A stretch of DNA of 22,547 nucleotides from Deltaproteobacteria bacterium (lineage in GTDB: Bacteria > Desulfobacterota > Desulfobaccia > Desulfobaccales > 0-14-0-80-60-11), in NCBI GenBank assembly GCA_021817645.1, contig JAKAGH010000007.1, positions 1 to 22,547 of the forward strand, read 5' to 3'. This document shows positions 1 through 5,873 of this stretch, piece by piece; position 1 is the stretch's first letter, and every line of letters begins with the position of its first letter. The position numbers were made by a program, and so were the translations under genes. Under the pieces are notes generated by a model that ran no database searches, was not told where the DNA came from, and was given only the letters and a program-made list of their open reading frames with translations.

Positions 1-88
1 CTTCGGCCAAAGCGGCCCGGCTCTCTTCCGAGCCGTCGATGCAGACCAGCAATTTTTCCGGTTTATCGGGACTGGGCGCGGGTGCCAT
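1..88 (-). CDS. Universal stress protein (UspA family), N-terminal fragment
   Basis: Only the first 29 codons lie in the window; the gene continues past the left edge. The visible protein starts MAPAPSPDKPEKLLVCIDGS and continues with EESRAALAE. This matches the first beta strand and ATP-contacting loop of UspA domains (hhVxxDGSxxSxxAhxxA). UspA proteins are cytoplasmic nucleotide-binding stress proteins. The start is ATG at 86-88, preceded on the minus strand by a GGGAGAA ribosome-binding site. The window holds three other complete Usp-type genes, so this fits a Usp-rich locus. The C-terminal G-2X-G-9X-G(S/T) motif, which would show whether it binds ATP, is outside the window. Confidence 0.8.
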   Translation of the reverse strand, partial: MAPAPSPDKPEKLLVCIDGSEESRAALAE

Positions 89-193
89 TGGAGTTCTCCC
101 TTGGGCAGTTTTTCGCTTTTCGTTAAACGACAATGGTTCTCAAGGTCTGATAATTCAAATGATCGTCCTTTAAAAATGAAGATAATGATCTAT

Positions 194-222
194 TTTATAA
201 ATTCAACGTCATGGAGCGGCAA
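194..222 (-). promoter_or_regulatory. Candidate sigma-70-type promoter for the leftmost UspA gene
   Basis: On the minus strand a TTGCCG hexamer (217-222) is separated by exactly 17 bases from TATAAA (194-199). These match the -35 and -10 consensus at 4 of 6 and 5 of 6 positions. The UspA start codon lies about 100 bases downstream. This is motif evidence only. Confidence 0.4.
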
Positions 223-314
223 GGGGCTGGCGCAGCAGGAGCCCGGACCAAGTTTGCATTCCCGGGCATTAATTCATGAGCCCTTGACTCACCCAAAATC
301 ATGAAAGCTTGGTG

Positions 315-337
315 GCGCAGGCTTTCCAGCCTTGCGC
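315..337. repeat. Short imperfect hairpin repeat (GCGCAGGCT ... AGCCTTGCGC)
   Basis: Arms at 315-323 and 328-337 pair with a one-base bulge around a 4-base loop. A similar CAGGC/GCCTG hairpin occurs at 19178-19198, so this looks like a dispersed REP-like element. The whole gene-free stretch 89-680 holds only such elements plus the candidate promoter. No convincing coding sequence was seen there. Confidence 0.45.
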
Positions 338-368
338 ATTAAGACTTTCAGGACAGGAGAGAAAAGGC

Positions 369-390
369 GGTGGGGCGGGCAGTGCCCACC
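369..390. repeat. Short hairpin (GGTGGG ... CCCACC)
   Basis: GGTGGG at 369-374 pairs with CCCACC at 385-390 around a GC-rich loop. It lies between the hairpin at 315-337 and the large inverted repeat at 404-550. The GGTGGGC/GCCCACC type of sequence is a common intergenic palindrome in environmental bacteria. No function is evident here. Confidence 0.35.
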
Positions 391-403
391 CTACACCTTG
401 AGC

Positions 404-550
404 TTGAGACCTCTGCGAAAGTTTTTTTCTGTCATTCTGAACGGAGCGTAGCGGAGTGAAGAATCTCGTATATTGTTGGTATCATTGAGATTCTTCGGTC
501 GCTTCGCTTCCTCAGAATGACAAGGAAGAGGACTTTCGCAGAGGTCTCAA
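404..550. repeat. 147-bp MITE-like inverted repeat element
   Basis: The ends are a perfect 19-bp inverted repeat: TTGAGACCTCTGCGAAAGT at 404-422 and its reverse complement at 532-550. Nested inside are further pairs: TGTCATTCTGA (430-440) with TCAGAATGACA (512-522), and GAAGAATCTC (458-467) with GAGATTCTTC (487-496). The core is the CATTCTGA-AGCG-GAAGAATCTC type of dispersed element seen in many bacterial genomes. A related, decayed single copy is at 8693-8752. There is no coding capacity, so any mobility would need a transposase supplied in trans. No target-site duplication was identified with confidence. Confidence 0.75.
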
Positions 551-649
551 CTTGGAACTCTTGAAGCAATAAGCTGTAAAAACAACCGAGTATTATTACT
601 GCCCCTTGCCCCTAATCCCTAATCCCAGACCCCTGTCACGTGGCCCTAC

Positions 650-683
650 TGATCACTGATCACCGATCACTGATTACTGACTA
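650..683. repeat. Short direct repeats of TGATCAC/TGATTAC type
   Basis: Seven- to eight-base units (TGATCACTGATCACCGATCAC and variants) run in tandem and overlap the last codons of the minus-strand dikinase gene. The same kind of array (TGACCAC units) sits at 8776-8813, immediately before the start of the paralogous dikinase gene. These are low-complexity intergenic repeats of unknown function. Confidence 0.55.
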
Positions 684-3263
684 CTTCTCCCCTGCCCCTT
701 CCTCTTCCCCGGGGCGGGAGTAGTGGCCCGCCAGGAAGCGTTCCGCCAGTTGGTAAACCATGGAGTCGTCGGACATGAGCATGTCCATCTGACGCACGTA
801 GGCCATGAGGCGGCCCAGGAGATCCAGCCTTTCTTCGTTTTCCGCCGCGGGGCGCTTGCGGAAGCGGGCCCGGACCACGTCTTTGAAGACTTCCATCTCG
901 AAACCCAGCCGGTCCAAGACGATGGCGATGAGCTTGGCCCGGCGGACCCGCCGGGGCTCATCCGCGGCCCCGCCTTTGAACGCAAAATTGATGAAATTGT
1001 CATCCGCCACCGGCCCGCAAAAGCTGTCCACCGTGGCGAAATGATAACCCAGGCGGCAACTGTAATTGACGTAATTGTCCGCGACAATGGCGTAGGTCTT
1101 GTCCCAGAACCTCTCCGGGGGGCGGATCGCGGTCTGGGCCAGGACGTGGAGAAACCCGCCCACGGACACGGGCACCGGTCCCGCCCAAGAGATGCCCGGG
1201 TGGCTGATACCCCGCCACAGGGCGCGCATGGGCCGGGAGATGATGCTTTCGGGGGGCACCGGGGTGACGTGGGTGGCCAGGCCGCCCCCCAGGTCCATGA
1301 GGTGCAGGTTGAGGGGCAGCGCCGTATCCAGCTTCAGAAGGCGGAGCACCGGGTAGCGCCCTTCCGCCACCCCGTCCATGAGGCCGAACATGCCCTGGAT
1401 GGCCTTTTCATGGGCAAAGCGGGTAATGTCATGATACGTGCGGCAATTCTCGGGGCGGAAGTCCGGGCTGCGACGGTCCACCAGGGTCAGAGGCACTATC
1501 AGGTCCACCACGGTCCGCATCTTCTCACAGAGGGGCGATTGCTGTAAACGGCTGGTCTTCCGGGTCTGATAGCGGAGCACCTCCTCCACCCGGCCCCGGT
1601 ATACCTTCCCGTGATAGGCGTCCACCGTCACCACTTCCCCTTCGGGCAGCAGTTCCCCGGCCTGCAGGGTGTCCACCAGCGCGGGGATGCCGTACTCCCG
1701 GGCTACCAGGGCCAGATGGCCGGTGGTGGAGCCCACATCGGTGACCAGGGCCGCCACCCGGGGGAGCGCCGGGGCCAGCTGGGGGGTGGTGCGGGGCGCC
1801 ACCAGGACCGCGCCCGGGGGCACTTCCCCCAGGCTCCGGTCCCCATAGAGCCGGAAAACCGGGCCCGCGGCCGCGCCCAGGGAGCCCACCCGGCCTCCGG
1901 CCAGGAGGACCTCCGCACCGCTCTCCGCGCCCGCGACCTCCAGGCAGACCCGGGCCCGGGACTCGGAAAACCGCAGTTCCCGGGACTGCACCACGTAGAG
2001 TTTGCCGCTTATCCCCTTAACCCATTCCACGTCGTGGGGGCAGCCGCCATTGTCCTCCAGCACCCGGGCAAAGCCGGCCAGTTGCTCTAAATCTTGAGCT
2101 TCCAGGGCCGGGGCTGCCACCAGCTCCGGAGCCACAGTCTCCCGGATCAGGCGGCCGTCTTGCAGGACCAGGCGGTACTCCTTGCGGCCGTACCTGGCCT
2201 GAAGCTGCCGGCCGTTTTGCTTGGAGACGACATATTCATCCGGACTGACCTCGCCCCCCACCAGGTCCGCGGCCAGGCCCCAGGTGGCGCTGATAATCAT
2301 GCGATCCGGGTCGCAGCTCTCCGGGTCAGTGGTGAACATGACGCCCGCGGCCCGGGCTTGAATCAGCCGTTGAATCAGCACCCCCATGGCGGCTTCTTCG
2401 AGAATCAGCCCCTGATTTTTAAAATAGGCCAGGGCCAGGGCCCCGAACTGGGAGGCCACTACGCGGCGCCAATATTTCGGAACTTCATCCGGGGCCACTC
2501 CCAGGAAGGTCTCGTATTGACCCGCAAAAGTGGCGGCGATATCCTCCCGGGCGCCGCTGGAGCGCACCGCCAACCTGCGGCCGGGGTGATCCATCAGTTG
2601 CCGGCTTGCGGCCACCAAGACCGCGGCCAGCTCCTCCGGCAGCGGTTGGGCCAGGACCAGGGCTTGCAGCCGGGCCGCGGCCTCCTCCACGGCCGCCTCC
2701 TTCTCCAGGTCCAGGGAGGCCAGTTCTTGACCGAGCCGCGCCAGCAGAGTTTCTTCCTCTCCGGGCAACGTTTGCTCCATGAACAGCCGATAGGCGGACA
2801 GAGTGGCCGCCACCCCCTCAGGCACCGGCAGATGGAGGTCGGTCTGCACCCGAGCCAGGTTGGCGGCCTTGCCCCCCAGCGCCGGCCGGATCTCCGGGGC
2901 GGCCTGGTCCAGCCGCACCAACAGGGGACTGGAGGGAAACCGGGGGCGCTCCTCCAGGCATTGATGAATCGCCGCCTCGACCTTGACCCTGGCCTTCTCC
3001 AGTTCCCCCCAGATTCCTCCGGACATGCATTGCAGCCCGGCCACCAAAGCGGCGAGATGCCGGTCCAGGGCTTCGATGGAGCCACGGAGATACTGCAAGT
3101 CGAAGCCATTGCCGGCGGCGAGCTTTTCCTCCAACTGCCCCATGATGACCAGGGATTCGTTGTTGGCGGCCAGCACTTGCTGGAACCCCCGGAAAATCTC
3201 TTTCAGAGCCGGGGCCGGCGGCGGCGCCTTCTTTTTTCTCCGGAAGATACTGAGCCATCCCAT
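681..3263 (-). CDS. PEP synthase/PPDK-like protein with unfamiliar C-terminal domain (paralogue 1)
   Basis: This 860-residue protein resembles PEP synthase (pyruvate, water dikinase) in its middle. The basic start MGWLSIFRRKKK leads into a helical region of about 120 residues. An ATP-grasp nucleotide-binding domain follows, with VRSSGAREDIAATFAGQ, RAAGVMFTTDPES and a closing DVEWVKGISGKLYVVQSRE. The swivelling phosphohistidine domain has VTDVGSTTGHLALVAREYG, with His516 in the place of the phospho-accepting histidine. The C-terminal 300 residues lack the PEP/pyruvate barrel motifs I would expect and carry CRTYHDITRFAHEKA, DLGGGL, RLGYHF and FKGGAA instead. A paralogue is at 8815-11376. The known family reaction is ATP-driven histidine phosphorylation; the final acceptor here is unknown. 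The start is an ATG with only a weak AGGG upstream. It is divergent from the TauE operon. Confidence 0.85.
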   Translation of the reverse strand: MGWLSIFRRKKKAPPPAPALKEIFRGFQQVLAANNESLVIMGQLEEKLAAGNGFDLQYLRGSIEALDRHLAALVAGLQCMSGGIWGELEKARVKVEAAIHQCLEERPRFPSSPLLVRLDQAAPEIRPALGGKAANLARVQTDLHLPVPEGVAATLSAYRLFMEQTLPGEEETLLARLGQELASLDLEKEAAVEEAAARLQALVLAQPLPEELAAVLVAASRQLMDHPGRRLAVRSSGAREDIAATFAGQYETFLGVAPDEVPKYWRRVVASQFGALALAYFKNQGLILEEAAMGVLIQRLIQARAAGVMFTTDPESCDPDRMIISATWGLAADLVGGEVSPDEYVVSKQNGRQLQARYGRKEYRLVLQDGRLIRETVAPELVAAPALEAQDLEQLAGFARVLEDNGGCPHDVEWVKGISGKLYVVQSRELRFSESRARVCLEVAGAESGAEVLLAGGRVGSLGAAAGPVFRLYGDRSLGEVPPGAVLVAPRTTPQLAPALPRVAALVTDVGSTTGHLALVAREYGIPALVDTLQAGELLPEGEVVTVDAYHGKVYRGRVEEVLRYQTRKTSRLQQSPLCEKMRTVVDLIVPLTLVDRRSPDFRPENCRTYHDITRFAHEKAIQGMFGLMDGVAEGRYPVLRLLKLDTALPLNLHLMDLGGGLATHVTPVPPESIISRPMRALWRGISHPGISWAGPVPVSVGGFLHVLAQTAIRPPERFWDKTYAIVADNYVNYSCRLGYHFATVDSFCGPVADDNFINFAFKGGAADEPRRVRRAKLIAIVLDRLGFEMEVFKDVVRARFRKRPAAENEERLDLLGRLMAYVRQMDMLMSDDSMVYQLAERFLAGHYSRPGEEEGAGEK

Positions 3264-3359
3264 AAATCATACCCTGATAAAAATTTTACTTGAGTCGGCC
3301 CCGGATGGTTAATAATTTTTGCCCCATTTTTTCAGAATTCCCCAAAACCTAGATTCATA

Positions 3360-3374
3360 TCAATTTTCACGCCA
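3360..3374 (-). promoter_or_regulatory. Candidate sigma-54-type promoter for dikinase paralogue 1
   Basis: The minus strand reads TGGCGTG-AAAA-TTGAT, which resembles the -24/-12 consensus TGGCACG-N4-TTGCA. The usual GC at -12 is GA. A start site about 12 bases downstream would give a leader of roughly 85 bases. Two other operons in the window have the same GG-N10-GA arrangement in the correct orientation (3578-3592 and 15785-15799). The gene-free stretch 3264-3813 therefore appears to be a divergent control region. Confidence 0.45.
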
Positions 3375-3457
3375 AAGCAGTCGGCGATAAGGCATCCACT
3401 GGTGTAAGGCCATTTCCCTGGTCGCATTTCTACCGCCCTAGGGCAAGCGTTGATTTC

Positions 3458-3474
3458 TTTTACGAACTGTAAAA
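3458..3474. promoter_or_regulatory. Palindrome TTTTAC-N5-GTAAAA, possible shared activator site
   Basis: Perfect 6-bp arms TTTTAC (3458-3463) and GTAAAA (3469-3474) flank GAACT. The site lies about midway between two divergent candidate sigma-54 promoters, roughly 85 and 105 bases from their -24 elements. That is a usual distance for enhancer-binding-protein sites. A second, smaller palindrome, AGTTGG-N7-CCAACT, is at 3548-3566. Confidence 0.3.
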
Positions 3475-3577
3475 TTTGTTGACGGTCAAGCCTCCAAAAG
3501 TCACAAAAGTATTAGCTTTATGCCTATTTTACCATTAATTATTCAGTAGTTGGAGCTTCGCCAACTCCCTCTCATCC

Positions 3578-3592
3578 TGGCACGGGCATTGA
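3578..3592 (+). promoter_or_regulatory. Candidate sigma-54-type promoter for the small membrane protein-TauE-UspA operon
   Basis: TGGCACG-GGCA-TTGAT matches the -24 element TGGCACG exactly and the -12 element except for A in place of the last C. Spacing from GG to the -12 dinucleotide is the canonical 10 bases. The start codon of the first gene is about 220 bases downstream, so the leader would be long. Confidence 0.5.
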
Positions 3593-3813
3593 TATAGAAC
3601 AGAGTGACGGACTTTAATCACCAAGGGAAAACGGCGGGCTGAGGAAAGAAAAACGGAACTTCAGGGTGCGGGGTAAACCGGTGATAGATCAGCCTCCGCT
3701 TCCGTCTTCTCCACGGCTGGACCCATTTTTAGCCAAGGGCTTAACAGTGCCGGCGGCAGGGAACGTTTAGGGACCGCGCCTGCGCTTATTATCAATGACA
3801 GGAGGTGAAGGAA

Positions 3814-4104
3814 ATGAAGAAAATCTGGGTCATCATTTTTAACTGCTGCTTGCTGGGACTCCCCGTCCTGGCCTGGGCCGGGGGAGGACTGGACGTCCCC
3901 GAGGAACTGGGAAACAAGGTTAATCTGGCTAATCTGAGCGGCATCAATCTCTTCTTCGCCAGGTATTATAACGACAATCTTTGGGCCTATGCGGCGATCG
4001 TCACGGTGCTGATGGGCGTGGTGGGATTCGCCATCGCCCTGGTCACCGACGTGATCCTGAAGATGGTCGGCATGGAAGTCAGCAAGATCGAACATCACGA
4101 ATAA
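3814..4104 (+). CDS. Small exported single-pass membrane protein preceding TauE
   Basis: This 96-residue protein starts with a signal peptide (MKKIWVIIFNCCLLGLPVLA, probable cleavage after AWA). A short polar stretch follows, GGGLDVPEELGNKVNLANLS, then a transmembrane helix around YAAIVTVLMGVVGFAIALV and a charged tail ending EVSKIEHHE. I do not recognise a named family. The ATG at 3814 is preferred over an in-frame GTG at 3805, because a strong AGGAGGTG (3800-3807) sits six bases upstream and overlaps that GTG. The gene is 23 bases upstream of the TauE/SafE permease, probably in one operon. A small accessory or regulatory subunit of the permease is the simplest inference. The second TauE cassette has a comparable membrane segment fused to a Usp domain. 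Confidence 0.75.
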   Translation: MKKIWVIIFNCCLLGLPVLAWAGGGLDVPEELGNKVNLANLSGINLFFARYYNDNLWAYAAIVTVLMGVVGFAIALVTDVILKMVGMEVSKIEHHE

Positions 4105-4127
4105 TCTGGGAATAGGAGATATATACC

Positions 4128-5129
4128 ATGTTTGATATTTATCTGCCCATCGCCGGCATGCAGTTCAACGCCCTGATCCTGGTGGCCATCGGCTTTTCCG
4201 TGGGCGTGCTGGGCGGCTTTTTTGGGGTCGGCGGCGCCTGGGTGGTGACCCCGGCTCTTAATGCCTTCGGCTTTCCCATGGCTTACGCCATCGGCACCGA
4301 TCTGGCTCATATCTTCGGCAAATCCATCGTGGCCACGGCCAAGCACCGCAAAATGGGCAACGTGGACATGAAACTGGGCCTCATCTCCATTGTCGGTTCG
4401 GTCGTCGGCGTGGAAATCGGCGCCCAGAACGTCATGTGGCTCTCCAGACTGGGGTTGGCCGGCCCCATTGTGCGCTATACCTATATGGCCCTGCTCTTCG
4501 GACTGGGTATTTATATGTTGTACGACTACGCCACTAAGGACAAACGGACGAAGCAAGCTACCGCGAATCCCGGCGCAGGGGTGGGTGTTATGCCGGCCCG
4601 CAAGACCTTTAACCTGCCGCCCATGATCCATTTTCCGGCGTCCGGCATCACCATTTCTTTCTGGACCGTCACCTTTGTTTTTCTGTTCACCGGCTGGCTC
4701 TCCGGCTTCCTGGGTGTGGGCGGCGGTTTCTTCCGCATGCCGGCCCTGATTTACTTGATCGGCTGTCCCACGGCCATTGCCGTGGGCACTGACCTGTTCT
4801 CGGTGTTGTTTTCGGGAGCTTACGGCTGCTTTACCTACGGCGTCAAGGGCCGGGTGGAGATCATCGCCGCCATTCTGATGCTCGTCGGCGCCTCCATCGG
4901 CGCCCAGATCGGCGTGACCGCGGTCAAGTATATCCGGGGCTACGGCATCCGCCTGCTCTTTGCCATTATGGTCATCTTGGCGGGGATTTCCGTGTCTCTG
5001 AAACAATTCAACCTTTCCGTCGCCTCCCAATGGATGGTCATGTGCGCGGCCTTAGGCATGTGCGTGGTGATCATGTACCAGATGTGGCAGGGGGTTAAGA
5101 AAGAGCGGGCCGAGAAGGCGGGCCACTAA
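4128..5129 (+). CDS. TauE/SafE family permease (putative sulfite/organosulfonate exporter)
   Basis: This 333-residue polytopic membrane protein has about eight predicted hydrophobic segments arranged as two related halves, as usual for TauE/SafE proteins. Each half carries a glycine-rich entry motif: SVGVLGGFFGVGGAWVVTPA near the start and WLSGFLGVGGGFFRMPALIY in the middle. The halves are joined by a cytoplasmic linker with FNLPPMIHF, a motif also present in the second TauE (INLPPMVHF). The family moves anionic compounds such as sulfite, sulfoacetate or related anions; the substrate here is not readable from sequence. An AGGAG at 4114-4118 precedes the ATG. UspA follows after 21 bases, which suggests that nucleotide-dependent stress signalling is linked to this transporter. 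Confidence 0.88.
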   Translation: MFDIYLPIAGMQFNALILVAIGFSVGVLGGFFGVGGAWVVTPALNAFGFPMAYAIGTDLAHIFGKSIVATAKHRKMGNVDMKLGLISIVGSVVGVEIGAQNVMWLSRLGLAGPIVRYTYMALLFGLGIYMLYDYATKDKRTKQATANPGAGVGVMPARKTFNLPPMIHFPASGITISFWTVTFVFLFTGWLSGFLGVGGGFFRMPALIYLIGCPTAIAVGTDLFSVLFSGAYGCFTYGVKGRVEIIAAILMLVGASIGAQIGVTAVKYIRGYGIRLLFAIMVILAGISVSLKQFNLSVASQWMVMCAALGMCVVIMYQMWQGVKKERAEKAGH

Positions 5130-5150
5130 CTTAAGAGAGGAGTTGAACCC

Positions 5151-5576
5151 ATGAAGATTCTCGTACCAGTCGATGGTTCGGCCTACTCGCTTAAGGCCGT
5201 GGAAACCGCCTGCAATCTGGCTAAATCCAACCCCCCTTCGGAGGTGGTGCTGTTGGCCGTCTATCTCTCCCTCTTTGACCTGGAGGATGAAGGGCACTTT
5301 GTCGCGGATAAACTCAAACGGCAGGCGGAGAATGCCCTGAACGCGGCCAAGGCCAAAGCCCAGGAGAAAAACATCACCCCCGTGGCCTTGATTGCCACTG
5401 GAGACTCCACCGCGGATGAAATCGTGGACGCGGCCAAAAAAGAGAAGGCCGACCTCATTGTCATCGGCAGCCGGGGGCTGGCCGGCAAGACCAAGTACTT
5501 TTTGGGCAGCACGGCCTCCAAGGTGGTGACCTACTCCCCCTGTTCCGTGCTGGTGGTGAAGTTGCAGGAAGATTAA
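5151..5576 (+). CDS. Universal stress protein UspA, ATP-binding type
   Basis: This is a single-domain 141-residue Usp. It starts MKILVPVDGSAYSLKAVETA and ends CSVLVVKLQED. The sequence GSRGLAGKTKYFLGSTA fits the G-2X-G-9X-G(S/T) ATP-binding pattern, so it should be of the nucleotide-binding class rather than the non-binding UspA class. Length is typical for one domain. An AGAGGAG ribosome-binding site precedes the ATG, and the gene follows the permease closely, so it is the last gene of the small protein-TauE-UspA operon. Usp partners of membrane transporters are known to act as nucleotide-responsive regulators in other systems; applying that here is inference. Confidence 0.93.
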   Translation: MKILVPVDGSAYSLKAVETACNLAKSNPPSEVVLLAVYLSLFDLEDEGHFVADKLKRQAENALNAAKAKAQEKNITPVALIATGDSTADEIVDAAKKEKADLIVIGSRGLAGKTKYFLGSTASKVVTYSPCSVLVVKLQED

Positions 5577-5583
5577 TTCTCAA

Positions 5584-5701
5584 TTTGGGGGAGGAAGCCG
5601 GGAGAGCCGCGGGCAGCAAGAAACCCAACCTGTTCAGGCCACTTTTGCTGATGCTCACTGCTCCCTGCTGGCTGCGCCCTCCCGGCGCTTCCTCCCCCAA
5701 A
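5584..5701. repeat. Large imperfect inverted repeat after uspA
   Basis: TTTGGGGGAGGAAGCCGGGAG (5584-5604) pairs with the complementary arm at 5679-5701, apart from a 2-base bulge. Inner GCAGC/GCTGC segments can extend the stem. There is no U-tract, so it is not a standard intrinsic terminator. It separates the TauE-UspA operon from the histidine kinase gene and may limit read-through or stabilise the upstream mRNA end. Confidence 0.5.
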
Positions 5702-5736
5702 CCCTCGCCTCTGCCCAGTAAGCCTACCCATCCACC

Positions 5737-5765
5737 TTGACCCCTTGGGGTAAATACGCTAATAT
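5737..5765 (+). promoter_or_regulatory. Candidate sigma-70-type promoter for the histidine kinase
   Basis: TTGACC (5737-5742), a 17-base spacer containing CCCCTTGGGG, and TAATAT (5760-5765) form a reasonable -35/-10 pair. The kinase start codon is about 100 bases downstream. A further GC hairpin (CCGGG ... CCCGG) lies in the leader near 5801-5821. This suggests the kinase-receiver pair is expressed separately from the sigma-54-type upstream operon. Confidence 0.4.
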
Positions 5766-5873
5766 TTAAAAAAAATCATAACTTGAGCTAAGAAAACCGG
5801 GTTTTTAAAATGCCCGGATGGGCCCAGGAAGATCTCCAAAATTCTGGCAGAGCTGTGGAAAAAAATAACTAAG

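Noticed and set aside
101..304. A 67-codon plus-strand open frame near the left edge
   Set aside because: It has no ribosome-binding site or motif and crosses the upstream region and promoter candidate of the minus-strand UspA gene.
650..683. The short TGATCAC repeats as a CRISPR array
   Set aside because: The units are 7-8 bases with no spacers and no cas genes nearby.
2094..3293. A 399-codon plus-strand open frame opposite dikinase 1
   Set aside because: It is a shadow of the GC-rich minus-strand gene; the translation is low-complexity Gly/Gln/His/Pro-rich with no domain.
5845..5859. A GG-N10-GA element before the histidine kinase, like the sigma-54 candidates
   Set aside because: The expected start site would be about three bases before the ATG, leaving no leader, and the -12 region lacks TTG.
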